The notes beneath the pieces were generated by a model that saw nothing but the letters and a program-made list of their open reading frames with translations, was not told the origin of the DNA and searched no databases. DNA of 64,000 nt from Atherix ibis. Taxonomy: Eukaryota; Arthropoda; Insecta; Diptera; Athericidae. A program made the translations under genes and the position numbers. How positions within the stretch are numbered: the first letter of the stretch is position 1; every line of letters begins with the position of its first letter. Shown in pieces: positions 46,804 to 56,540 of this stretch. The DNA lies in contig OY282610.1 in assembly GCA_958298945.1 (NCBI GenBank), forward strand, positions 42,725,667 through 42,789,666. Direction: 5' to 3'.

Positions 46804-49149
46804 ACGTCGTTGAATTCTTTCAAGGGAACCACACCTGGTAGGGACAAGGTTTCTTTTAAAATGATTAAAGAGGCATCTTCGACCTTTCATATTAGAATTG
46901 TCAACCTCTTTAACAAAATTCTGGAAAAATCTATTTTCCCAAATTCCTGGAAGGTCGCAACAGCCATTCCAGTTCCCAAAAAAAATATCTCCCATTCTTC
47001 GGCTAACAACTTTAGACCAATTTCATTACTGCCTTGCACTTCCAAGATCCTGGAAAAGATCTTAGCTACAAGACTTAACCAGGCGCTTGCCAATAGACTC
47101 AATCCCCAACAACATGCCTATAGGTCAGGCAGGGGAACTCTGAGTATGCTACTCGAACTCCAACATTCAATCCATAATTGCTACAAACGTAGACATTGTG
47201 GTTTACTGTTGTGCTTCGACCTAGAAAAGGCGTATGACCGAATTTGCCCACATAGGGTACTCTCACAGCTAGCAGAGTGGGGAGTAGACTCTGCAATATT
47301 GGCACTACTACGTTCCTACCTAACTGGTAGAACCTTCACGGTACGCGCCAACGGTCATTTTTCGTCAAAACGCGAAATGAAAAACGGCATCCCACAAGGA
47401 TCCCCTCTATCAACGATCCTATTCAATATATATATTCACTCCCTTTCCCACCAACTATCATCCTTTACCCACTACATATATGCCGACAATATTTTTACAC
47501 TTGTATCTGGTGCTGATCTTCAGCAACAAATAAATAACGCCATCCGCAACATCAACACTTGGAGCAGCATAAACGGTGCGGTTATCTGTACATCGAACCC
47601 ACCTTGCCTTCATGTTTGCAGGAAAAAAAATTGTAGTTTATCGGACTCGTCACTAACCCCCTTCCCTCTCCGCCCAAACGATTCCATGAAAATCCTGGGT
47701 ATCTCAATTGCCCGTGGAGGAACATGGAATCTTCAGATTAAAAATGCTGTTGACAAAATTAATATCATTCTCCGAATGGTAAAAATTTTAGTCAGCAGCA
47801 AAAGTAAGGTAAGACAAGGTGAGGCAATTAGAGTAACCAACGCCCTTTTGGACGGGACCTTACTCTATTTCCTCACTATATGTGTTAGTGTGCCAATAGC
47901 AGGGAAAAAACTAGTCGAGGCAGCGGTAAACCGTTGTATTAGACTAGCCAGTGGAGCACATCGGACATCTCCGGTGGAATCCATACTGATAGAGACTGGT
48001 CGAAAACCTATTTTTCTCTATCTTCATAAAGCCCGCCTAAGTTTAATTTACAAAAACCTATGCCTTCCAAATTATCCACTCCACACTTTAATAAAAAACA
48101 TTATCATCTCCCCCAGCTCAAAAAGGAATTCATCATCGCTATCCTTATTAATATCCCACCTTGAAAGAAATTCATCCATCCTCCCCGTCGATTTCCAAAC
48201 TTCCCTTCCACACCCAGATTGGAAACCGTGGTTAGGAGCAAAGTTGAAAGTGACTGCTTCTCTTGACAGGTTTAAGAAGGCTAGAACTGATCCATCCACA
48301 TATAGGAAATTGTTCCTTGAACAGTTGGACGGATTAAAACATCATCGACTGTTGTTCACTGATGCCGCCGCTGACACCGATATTACATCTTTTGCGGTCG
48401 TCGAACTTTTTGGCTGCAGCACCCGCACACTATGTTGTGGAATCTTCCCTTATAGGGCAACTCCATATTACGGGGAGCTGTGGGCCATCAAAACGGCAAT
48501 TGAAATTGCGACCAATATTCCCAGCCAACAAAACGTTATTATTTTTAGCGACAGCCTTGCCGCCCTTAAAGCCATTTGTGGCCCATCGAGTGACCCAGTA
48601 CTTAGCGCAATTCGTCATAGCCTACTTAGCAATAGGAGTGTCGAGTTGCAATGGGTGCCAGGGCATGTGGGAATTGTGGGTAACGAAAGTGCTGACAAGT
48701 TGGCTGGAGAAACACTCCGTCGGCCAGTGATCACAGTCATTCCCAATCTGCCTCGCCTACTAACAGAATGGCAACTAACACCTTTAGCCATCCGCAGACA
48801 CGATGACTGGACCAATAGCGACACTTTTTTGTCGACTCATTGGAGAACCACTAACAAACCAGTGTATTCAACATCCATACCGAAATTCTGGGCGCGAAAG
48901 CTCCTCAGAATCCGGATTGGACATACTGCTCTTACCCATAACTTCCTTTTTGGCAACACCAACCGTCCCTTCTGCCAATCCTGTGGCACCCATTTCACTG
49001 TCTACCATATTCTACAGGAATGCCACATAACCAAGAACTACTTTGCGAGCAGGATTCCTCCCATTATGGAGCTCCTTGATCCAACAACTCCATTCCATAG
49101 TCCCCTATTTAATCTTCTACAACATACTAATCTGCTCCACAAAATATAA
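46765..49149 (+). CDS. LINE reverse transcriptase/RNase H, open but truncated and with an RT active-site change
   Basis: An uninterrupted frame of 794 codons; the first ~14 are Helitron sequence read out of frame, so the Met at 46765 is not the native start. RT: PGRDKVSFKMIK near residue 28, RPISLLPCTSKILEKIL near 85, LLCFDLEKAYDRI (motif A), NGIPQGSPLSTILFN (motif B), and YIYADNIF, where the second Asp of YADD is Asn242 (a G to A change at 47488). RNase H with D533, E571, D596 and D644 all present (LFTDAA, YYGELWAI, FSDSLAAL, GNESADKLA). The tail has CQSCGTHFTVYHILQECH. The endonuclease and ORF1 are missing. The frame is open, yet the element is dead. Confidence 0.88.
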   Translation: MQSYKESRKHIAHTSLNSFKGTTPGRDKVSFKMIKEASSTFHIRIVNLFNKILEKSIFPNSWKVATAIPVPKKNISHSSANNFRPISLLPCTSKILEKILATRLNQALANRLNPQQHAYRSGRGTLSMLLELQHSIHNCYKRRHCGLLLCFDLEKAYDRICPHRVLSQLAEWGVDSAILALLRSYLTGRTFTVRANGHFSSKREMKNGIPQGSPLSTILFNIYIHSLSHQLSSFTHYIYADNIFTLVSGADLQQQINNAIRNINTWSSINGAVICTSNPPCLHVCRKKNCSLSDSSLTPFPLRPNDSMKILGISIARGGTWNLQIKNAVDKINIILRMVKILVSSKSKVRQGEAIRVTNALLDGTLLYFLTICVSVPIAGKKLVEAAVNRCIRLASGAHRTSPVESILIETGRKPIFLYLHKARLSLIYKNLCLPNYPLHTLIKNIIISPSSKRNSSSLSLLISHLERNSSILPVDFQTSLPHPDWKPWLGAKLKVTASLDRFKKARTDPSTYRKLFLEQLDGLKHHRLLFTDAAADTDITSFAVVELFGCSTRTLCCGIFPYRATPYYGELWAIKTAIEIATNIPSQQNVIIFSDSLAALKAICGPSSDPVLSAIRHSLLSNRSVELQWVPGHVGIVGNESADKLAGETLRRPVITVIPNLPRLLTEWQLTPLAIRRHDDWTNSDTFLSTHWRTTNKPVYSTSIPKFWARKLLRIRIGHTALTHNFLFGNTNRPFCQSCGTHFTVYHILQECHITKNYFASRIPPIMELLDPTTPFHSPLFNLLQHTNLLHKI

Positions 49150-49305
49150 CAAAATTCTCAACTTTCTATACTACTAACCAGAGACCAGTTTCTCTCAGAA
49201 AAATTCCCACACGTACTACGAAGTCGCCAAATGGCCTCACGGTCGTGGCGCTATGAAGTGGCCCCTGGCACATGTCTAAGGGACCTTACAAACAAACAAA
49301 CAAAC
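46804..49305 (+). mobile_element. I-like LINE, 5' truncated, inserted in the Helitron
   Basis: Starts within the RT domain at about 46804 and runs to the 3' tail acaaacaaacaaac at 49289-49305. It carries RT, RNase H and a C-terminal Cys/His cluster in that order, which places it near the I clade. No target-site duplication could be identified at the two junctions, fitting an insertion accompanied by deletion of Helitron sequence. Related fossils are at 9895-12610 and 23065-24530. Confidence 0.88.
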
Positions 49306-49311
49306 TTATAA

Positions 49312-49437
49312 AATCCAAGTTTCGCCCATGGACAGTTGTATGTGGCATGCTCACGCATTGGCAAACCAACAGATTTTTTCGTTTACGCACCGGACAGCCG
49401 CACAAAGAACGTAGTTTATTTACAAGCATTAGAATAA
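49312..49437 (+). pseudogene. Helitron helicase C-terminal end
   Basis: 41 codons and a TAA stop in one frame: NPSFAHGQLYVACSRIGKPT, then DFFVYAPDSRTKNVVYLQAL and E. This matches the conserved end of PIF1-like Helitron helicases (GQLYVACSRxGxP...FVYAP...TxNVVY). It begins a few bases after the LINE tail, so the junction is sharp. It shows the Helitron was autonomous before the replacement. Confidence 0.88.
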
Positions 49438-49622
49438 ATTTTCATTTGATTTTTAATGTCATTTAAAATATAAATAAAAGCATTTTTTTAAAAATTAAAA
49501 CAAACACAAATGCATACAATTTATCTAAAACCAAAATCGTAATCATGGTGTTGTGAAAGTTGGATTTTTAAAACAAAGCAACTAGCTGTCAAACGGATTT
49601 TTTTGTCAATCTTTTAGTTTCT

Positions 49623-49652
49623 GTGCCGCGGAGCGCACCGGGTAACTGCTAG
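49623..49652 (+). other. Helitron 3' terminal hairpin and CTAG end
   Basis: GTGC(C)GC-GGA-GCGCAC at 49623-49638 forms a 6-bp stem with one bulge and a 3-nt loop. The element ends 14 nt later at CTAG (49649-49652), followed by the target T. This is the termination signal of rolling-circle transposition. Confidence 0.8.
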
Positions 49653-49653
49653 T

Positions 49654-51539
49654 ACTAAATAAAAATCTACAATTAATGTTGATAGGTGACAGCTACCTCT
49701 ATCGGGAAATGTGACAGATCATGTTTGCAATAAGAAAATTTTTTTCTGGGTTAAGATTCTATTTATTATTTAGTTGATCCTACTCTTTTCAGAAAAATAA
49801 AAATTTTAAAAAAATACTTCTCCGCAGACTTAGTAAAGCCCACATTCAGATTGGTTTGGGCTTAATAGATTTTTGTATTCTTCTTTTTGTATTATAATTT
49901 GAGTTTAGTATCTAAACGATTAGATATAACTCTTCAAACAGAAGGTGTCTAGGTTCTAATTGAAATTATGATTTTATCACCATCACCATCAACTCCAACG
50001 TGCGTAATTATTAACTGCCTGCCATTTAAAAAAAAATATTTTTCTAAATTTTTTGAAAGACATTGTCGTCTTTCTTCTCATCTTTTCTAAAAGTATTAAC
50101 AAAACTTTCGAATATCATAATCTTTTGAATAAAATTTTCACCGCATAAATGAAGATGCCAACGCAGAAAGAACAGAAATAAGGAGTAGAGGGGAAAATCG
50201 AATGCAATCAAGCATAATTTAATGGCAGAACTTGTTAGAGGAAACAAAAAGATATGAAAGATGGCAAGGCATGTACAAGACATAAGGACTCGTACCTGTT
50301 CATAGTGAAGTTGCCTCCCTTAAACGTTGGGGTTGCTGCGTGTACTAGAATTCGTATATTGTTTACGATAAACTTGAAAGTCGATTACCATTCATAGAGT
50401 AAGTTTATGGCGTGCTGCTGTCAGCTATGGTTGATTTTCGGTTACTGTGAGGCGTAGTGAAACTCCAATCGGCTTGGGGTTAGAAGAATAACAATAAGAA
50501 TATGATATGGCATCATATGGGGTACGATGTTACGGTATGTGCCGGTACATATTTTTAGAGTAGATAACATTTTACTGCTACAAAATGCATAGCGTAAACA
50601 TTTATGAAGTTTGTCGGATGGTAGATGGTAAAAACATTCCGTTCCATTGTTGTAGAGCATTTGCATTGCTCTGGAGAGTGAAGAAGACGAGTCCTCAATA
50701 AATGTATGTACAAATGCAGCTGATCGAACTGATAAGGTGAGGCAAGCATGCATGCTAACTGATTAGAAAATGGTTCTTTTGGTTAGTTTGTTCTTCTTCT
50801 GGTCCGGGTTTCTTTGGTTCGCTTCTCTGTTCCTCCGTTAAAATTTCTAAGATCAAGAACACTCACTCTCAACTATTGTAAAACATATTATATTTGGCCA
50901 GCATATTAGTTCATCGTTGTGCATACCATATGCAAGTCACGTACGTGTCGTAAATTCAAAACTGACTTGAATGAATACAAGCGGCGACCAGACACTAAAA
51001 AACCCTTTGAAATTTGTGCAATCCAATGATTTATAGCTTTTGATGGCAACTCGTTCATACGACAGCAACGCTCGTCCAGCCATTAGTAAGCGCCATATCG
51101 AAACGGAAACGAAATGTTAAATTGCAACTTTTATGCATCGATTACCCAAAACACACTCGTTGCACTATTGATTCGCCGCTTCATCACTTCGAGCCACTTC
51201 TCAAGTTTATTCTGATCGCTTTTTCTACCAGACTTTACTTTAACCCCAAAACGATTCCCATTTAAATATTCCAATGTATTTTACAATATGTTGGTGGATA
51301 CGTAAATAAATTTTATTAGGTTTCTTAGGTCTCATAGTGAATGACACTGTATGCGTAGACTATGCCGATGGCATTGAGGAAATTATTTTGTAACATTTTA
51401 TTTAATTTATTTGGCACTTTTCTTTATAAGTTCATTTTTTGTGGCCACAGACTTTCATGTCGGAACAATTTCTTTGTGAACGTAATAATAGACACATTAC
51501 AAGATATAGTCGTAATTTAGGTGTCATAATTTAAGCCCA
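49654..51539. other. Region of more complex sequence, no gene recognised
   Basis: 50270-51250 is less AT-rich and has little internal repetition, unlike most of the window. Frames at 50044-50283 and 50442-50753 (both minus) lack motifs and splice support. It might be regulatory or low-copy sequence, but nothing in it can be named. Confidence 0.35.
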
Positions 51540-52110
51540 AGAGGCCAACTGTTTCAACATTGCATACTCATTCAAATCCAATTTTTTAGGCACTGTCCCT
51601 TAGACACGCATTTTTCAGCGGAGGTGGTCTTTCTACTCTTTAAAGCAGTACTAGAAGGCTTCAGCTAGAATCGCGTTCAGCTCTTCGGTAACACTTTTTT
51701 GGATATTATCGATAGTATTAAGATTCATTTAAGTCTTAAGGAGCCAAACAAAAAGTTACTCGGATTTAGAACAGGAGAATAAGGTGCCTGTAAAATTCGG
51801 CAAAGACTTATGGTGTGTCGCAAGGGGCATTGTCATGGTGAAGTATCAAAATTTCTGCTATGTTCGATCTGACATAAGAAACCCTTTTTCCTTAGATTAT
51901 AGAAGAACTGGACAGGCGTCTACACAAAAATTGTGGCACAATTTTGTTGGCAATAAATTCGTAGAACGCACACACTTGGAAAATAACAGAAACGGCGTAA
52001 ATCAGTGGGGGCCAATTTTAAACTTCAGTTATGCGAAGGCGGTTAGTTTAAAACCATTTTCATTTGTGATGTCATTTATGTGTAAAAAAATAATTTTTTT
52101 TGTTATTTAA
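51540..52110 (-). mobile_element. Mariner-like remnant J
   Basis: aacaaaaagttactcggatt and agaataaggtgcctg near 51740-51790, and ggggcattgtcatggtgaag near 51825, follow the antisense pattern of DD34D mariners around the third and second Asp (compare 52530-52660). No terminal repeats and no open frame were found. Confidence 0.4.
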
Positions 52111-52297
52111 AATGGTCTAAATAATATTATTTTCGGTGCTGTTAGGCAACTTCATATTTTACGCATGTTCATATTACCAGATTCCGTAAAGAAAAAAAAA
52201 TTAATTATAGTTAATTGAGGGAAATTGTCAGAAATTGAAGAAAATATTTTTTGAGAAAGTTGAAAATAGGATTTGGAAAAGGACAATAGAAAGAATA

Positions 52298-53563
52298 CGA
52301 GGGTCGTTCAACAAGTCCTTAGACAAAAAAAGAAAAAATACTGTTTTTTTTTTAAAAAAAATTTATTTTTCAACATAATCTCCTGTTAGCCCTATACACT
52401 TTTCCAAAATTTTTATCCCGTCCAAAAATAAGGATTTCGGAAGTTCTGCAAAATACTCATCCGTTTGAGCAATGACGTCCTCGTTGGAAGTGAACCGTCG
52501 TCCGCCAAGCCATTTCTTCAGATTGGGGAAAAGAAAATAGTCACTCGGGGCCAAATCTGGTGAATAAGCGGGATGCTGCAACAATTCCATTCTCAATTCC
52601 ACAATTTTGGCCATGGAAACAGCGCAGTTGTGCACACGCGCATTGTCCTGATGCAAGAGGATTTTTTTCTTCTTCAGATGGGGGCGTTTCTCTTTGATTT
52701 CCTCGCTCAACCGTTGCAATAACGACGCGTAATACGCTCCTGTTATTGTTTTTCCTTTTTCCAAGCAGTCCATAAAAATGATGTCCTGCGAATCCCAAAA
52801 GAGCTTGCCGGCCGATGGCACAGTTTTTGCCTTCTTCGGAGCCCGTTCACCCTTGAAAATCCACTGTGATGACTGTCTCTTCGTTTCTGGAGTGTAGTAG
52901 TGTAACCAGGTTTCGTCCACAGTGACATATCGACGAAGGAATTCGGCAGGATTGCGATGAAAGAGTGCCAACATAGCCTCAGAGTCCACTACACGATTGC
53001 GCTTATTCTCCTCTGAGAGCAAACGCGGCACCCATCTTGCCGACATTTTTTTCACAGACAATTTTTCATGCAAAATTGAAGCGACTGTACCTTGTGATAT
53101 ACCCCTGGCTTCAACTAATTCGCGCACTTTAATTCGCCGATCGTTCAAAATCAGATCGTGGATTTTGTCGATGATTTCAGGAGTAGACACCTCAACTGGC
53201 CGTCCTGAAAGATGTTCATCTTTTGTGGATGAACGGCCACGTTTAAATTCATTCACCCAATTGTAAACCGTCGCAAACACAGGTGCAGATGTGCCATGAA
53301 CTGCATCCAACTCGGCTTTGATTTCTTTCGGGCTTAAGCCTTTCAAATGGAGATGTTTGATGACAGCCCTAAACTCGCTTTTTTCCATTGTTATGCACAA
53401 ATAAATGTCGTTAACTTTAATCGACGATAGAAATTGACCTACGCTATGGATCGAGCTGAAATTTTGACAGCTTTCCTGTCGATAATGCTACTTACAAAAA
53501 AAATCTTTTTACACTACGAGCGCAATTTCTCGGATTTTCTAAGGACTTATTGAACAACCCTCG
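52298..53563 (-). mobile_element. Mariner C3 (DD34D), full length with an open transposase frame
   Basis: 1,266 bp. Ends CGAGGGTCGTTCAACAAGTC at 52298 and the complement of CGAGGGTTGTTCAATAAGTC ending at 53563, with TA at 52296-97 and 53564-65. It has both termini and an uninterrupted gene, and is the best candidate for a recently active element in the window. Confidence 0.95.
52363..53400 (-). CDS. Mariner C3 transposase, 345-codon open frame
   Basis: Cut-and-paste transposase acting at TA targets. The native start is probably Met5 (53388, MEKSEFRAVIKHL). Helix-turn-helix regions at about residues 10-50 and 85-115, the linker WVPRLLSEENKRNR at 123, then the catalytic triad D162 (VDETW), D252 (LHQDNA) and D287 (LAPSDYFLF): 34 residues lie between the last two, i.e. 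DD34D. It ends GDYVEK. Two in-frame losses relative to relatives: VMAT is missing before the FWDSQ strand (12 nt, compare 19156-19180), and about four residues are missing from the C-terminal LEHRWxKCI region. WDSQD also replaces WDSQG. These may weaken or abolish activity although no stop is present. Confidence 0.92.
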   Translation of the reverse strand: MCITMEKSEFRAVIKHLHLKGLSPKEIKAELDAVHGTSAPVFATVYNWVNEFKRGRSSTKDEHLSGRPVEVSTPEIIDKIHDLILNDRRIKVRELVEARGISQGTVASILHEKLSVKKMSARWVPRLLSEENKRNRVVDSEAMLALFHRNPAEFLRRYVTVDETWLHYYTPETKRQSSQWIFKGERAPKKAKTVPSAGKLFWDSQDIIFMDCLEKGKTITGAYYASLLQRLSEEIKEKRPHLKKKKILLHQDNARVHNCAVSMAKIVELRMELLQHPAYSPDLAPSDYFLFPNLKKWLGGRRFTSNEDVIAQTDEYFAELPKSLFLDGIKILEKCIGLTGDYVEK

Positions 53564-53608
53564 TACTTCTCAGAAAAAAAATCGGAATTAAATGGCGTTC
53601 ATTTAAAA

Positions 53609-54560
53609 CAGAGGTTCCCAAACTTTTTTGTGTCGTAGACCTCTTGCCATGTTTTTCGGTTTTTGGTAGACCCACCAACTTACTGATATTGATTTTTTGT
53701 AAATTTCTAACTGTAGTGAAGTTTAGTGTTAAAAACTTAAAGTAAAAACACATGTTAAGTTTTATACATTTATTAATTGAATTTAAATTAAAAGTACTCA
53801 AAATAAAATTTAGTATCTGTTATATAAAATAAACGTAACATAAAATAAACTAAACATCATGAACCTGATGCTTTGATAATAAATTATCAACATTTGGCGT
53901 CAATTTTGTAAAGTTTAATCTTAAATCTCCTCGGCTAATGATGTCCAGTCTGTTTCTTCTTTTTCGTTAGGAGATTGGTAACAGCGCTGAACCCCCTTTC
54001 CACTAGGTATGATAATGGAAAGGAAATTAAAAAATTTCCTCGCTATATTCCATAATACGGGATAAGTAACGGGTATGTTTTTTTGCAGCCAGAAGTGCTG
54101 ATATCCGTGCTTAAACTGAACCTTAAGTTCTTCGTTTATACTTATTTCAGTCAGTTCCTCTTGTATTATGACATTCGTTTCTTCTATGTCACCATATGGG
54201 TTAATTATCCACGATGGTATTACCATATTCAAAACATCCTTAAACCTAGTTACAAAATCTGAATAGAGGGCATTTAAATGTTGAACGTAGGTTGAAACGT
54301 CGTCTACCTGGCAGTTTGTCTGTGACCCCGTCCAATATTTTGCTTCATTAGTTTAACTCTGGCAAGAAACGCTGATAAGATGGACTTTGTTTTAATCAAA
54401 TTTAGGCTGTCGCCTTGTAGCTGCAAATTAACCATATTAAATTTTGTAAACAAATCTGTTAAATAGGCGTTGTCTGTTTTTCACTTCATTAAATTGTCTT
54501 TTAAAATATTGGAATTCAAAAAATTCTATTACAAAAACTAGATGGCAGTGGGTGTCATGT
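53609..54560 (-). mobile_element. hAT-superfamily remnant (Buster/ZBED5-like)
   Basis: The left terminus CAGAGGTTCCCAAACTTTTT at 53609 matches the usual hAT end CAGNGGTTCYCAAAC. On the minus strand 53921-54232 encodes the C-terminal part of a hAT transposase: FKHGYQHFWLQKNIPVTYPV then LWNIARKFFNFLSI, the dimerisation region. Further upstream 54340-54490 reads KTKSILSAFLARVKLMKQN in another frame. The BED finger, DDE core and right terminus were not found. Confidence 0.7.
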
Positions 54561-54829
54561 CTACATAAAAAAATTTACATAAATGTTAACAAGCAGTACG
54601 ATTTCTCGCCGCTTTTGCAATAATTCAGCCAGAAAAATGCGTAAAATCTGACCACGTATTCTTTAATCTAATCCTTTTTCATAGCCCTTCAAGGACTTTT
54701 TTTTTTCTAAAGAAAAGTCATTTTCATAGAAAATTCGTTTAAAGATTCTGCATTTTTATCGAATTTTGTTATAACAGATCTTCCTGAGTAAAGTTCGTCT
54801 CCGCTTCTACGACCTTGAAGGGAAATATA

Positions 54830-55801
54830 GGGTGGTCCATCTAGCGGTTCCATTTTGAACTACTATTTATTTGAAGTACTAGACTGTTAAATGTCAACAC
54901 GAATTGACAGATTGTTAGTTGAAAGTCAGAATTTTACGAAATGGTAATCCAGACGCTTGAAGAAAAATGGGAAATATTGAGAACTTACTTCCAAAGTGGC
55001 GAGTCTTCAACCCAAACTGTGAGAAATTAAAAAAAAAAAATGAGTAAAGTTAGAATGCCATCACGTGAATTTGTGGGCAAATTCGTGAAGCGAGTTCGCG
55101 AAACTGGTTTGTTGGTTGCCAAAGCAACTCGTTCCCGCTCTAATACAGTGCGTACGACCGAGAATATTGCCGCCGTTGCTGAAAATGTCAGTGATCATCC
55201 ATCAACATCAACTCGTCACCGTTCTCAGGAATTGAACATTTCTCGCACTTCTCTGTTGAGAATTTTTCACAAAGCCCTTGGTATGAAAGCTTACAAAGTT
55301 AAATTAGTCCAACAGCTAAAGCCGCATGACCATCTGATGCGTCTTCGGTTTACTCAATTGGCCGAAAATGAGCATTTTTACCAAAAAACCATCTTTCCGG
55401 ATGAAAAAATTATCGCATCTGGGGCTCAGAAAATCCATACGTCACCATAGAAAAGCCGATGCATCCACAACGAGTCACGGTTTGGTGCGGATTTTAGACT
55501 GAAGGCATCATTGGCCCGTTTTTCTTCGAAAACGATGAAGGAACCGCCGTTACGGTCATTGGTGAGAGCTATTTTGTTACGGTCATTGGTGCTGAACGAA
55601 TTTTTGGTTTCCAAAAGTTGAAGAGAATGACATGGACAACATTTTGTTTCAACAGGACGAGGCCACTTGCCACACAGCCAACGTAACAATCTAACTCTTG
55701 GGCACTGCTTTCGAAAACCGAATAATTAGCCGAAATTCTGAAATGACACACTAGTTTTTTTTTATTCACTTTTTAAAATGGAACTTCCAAATGGTCCACC
55801 C
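54830..55801 (+). mobile_element. Mariner-like element G (DD41D-related), defective
   Basis: Ends GGGTGGTCCATCTAGCGGTT at 54830 (TA at 54828-29) and the complement of GGGTGGACCATTTGGAAGTT ending at 55801. The gene starts at 54941 (MVIQTLEEKWEILRTYFQSG), has a stop at 55028, continues as ENIAAVAENVSDHPSTSTRH, RSQELNISRTSLLRIFHKAL and LKPHDHLMRLRFTQL, then DEKI (first Asp), then shifts; QQDEATCHTA holds the second Asp. The third Asp region is deleted. The layout parallels family A. Confidence 0.85.
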
Positions 55802-55814
55802 TTTATATCGTAGA

Positions 55815-56540
55815 GGCTCTCTGTCACTTATAAAGCTCTGAAGGTTTGAAAATCTTAATATTCCTTGAGTGAGTTCGGCATTTCAGAAAAATGGATAAGA
55901 ATTAATAGGCTCACCAAGCCCAGTGTGAAAGGGGGAGTAAAAGCAGCCGGATTACCTTAAAAGCCATTTAGCATTCATAACGGTATCCTTCAAGGCGACG
56001 TACTTTCGTGCGTTATTTTTGACCTGGCAGTGCAAAAAGTGATTCGTGACTTAGGGGTGAACATGAGGACAATCATTCGCATTAACTCTGCCCAACTTTT
56101 AGCTTATGTCGACGACATCGATGTTATGTATCGATCAGGAAGAGCTGTCCGAGAACCCGTCACCAAAATTAGGGTTGCGGCGAAAAATCTTGGGCTACAC
56201 ATAAATGTAGGCAAAACAAAGTAAAAACACGGTGGAAGAAATGCGCGCTAAAAAATTCTGAACATAACTTCGAAGCTACTGCTGTACAGACCATACTTTC
56301 TTCGAAATTTGGGTTTTTTAGGAAAAAAAACTATTGCGCACTCTTGTCCACATTCGATAAGAAGATCTTTCGAGGACTTTTTTTTACCCCCTTAATATGC
56401 ACGATTCCGGAGCCTATTTAATGTCAATATGCTGGAGCGTTGCTACGATCAACCGAATGTAGATAAAATTAAGCTCAATAGTGTGCGGTGGATTGGACAT
56501 TATATCAGTATGGATAAGGGAGATCCTGCTCGGAAAGTCT
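55815..56540 (+). mobile_element. LINE reverse-transcriptase fragment, RTE/jockey-like
   Basis: From about 55970: PFSIHNGILQGDVLSCVIFD (motif B), LLAYVDDIDVMYRSGRAV (motif C with YVDD), LGLHINVGKTK and a stop at 56222. After a frameshifted stretch, 56440-56530 gives VDKIKLNSVRWIGHYISMDK then GDPARKVY, the conserved end of this RT group. Both LINE ends are missing. Confidence 0.7.

Larger units (their letters stand above)
45093..49652 (+). mobile_element. Helitron, centre replaced by an I-like LINE
   Basis: Begins TCTATATATATAAAAATGAA at 45093 after an A (45092) and ends GGTAACTGCTAG at 49652, followed by T (49653). This agrees with Helitron rules: 5' TC, 3' CTRR, insertion between A and T, and no terminal repeats. 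A short hairpin lies 14 nt before the 3' end. Coding remains at both ends are the start of the Rep/helicase protein (45771-46803) and its last 41 residues (49312-49437). The roughly 3-4 kb normally between them, including the HUH nuclease motif and most of the helicase, is absent, and a LINE occupies the position. Confidence 0.9.

Noticed and set aside
51784..52110. 108-codon plus-strand frame
   Set aside because: It lies antisense to a mariner-like remnant and has no coding features of its own.
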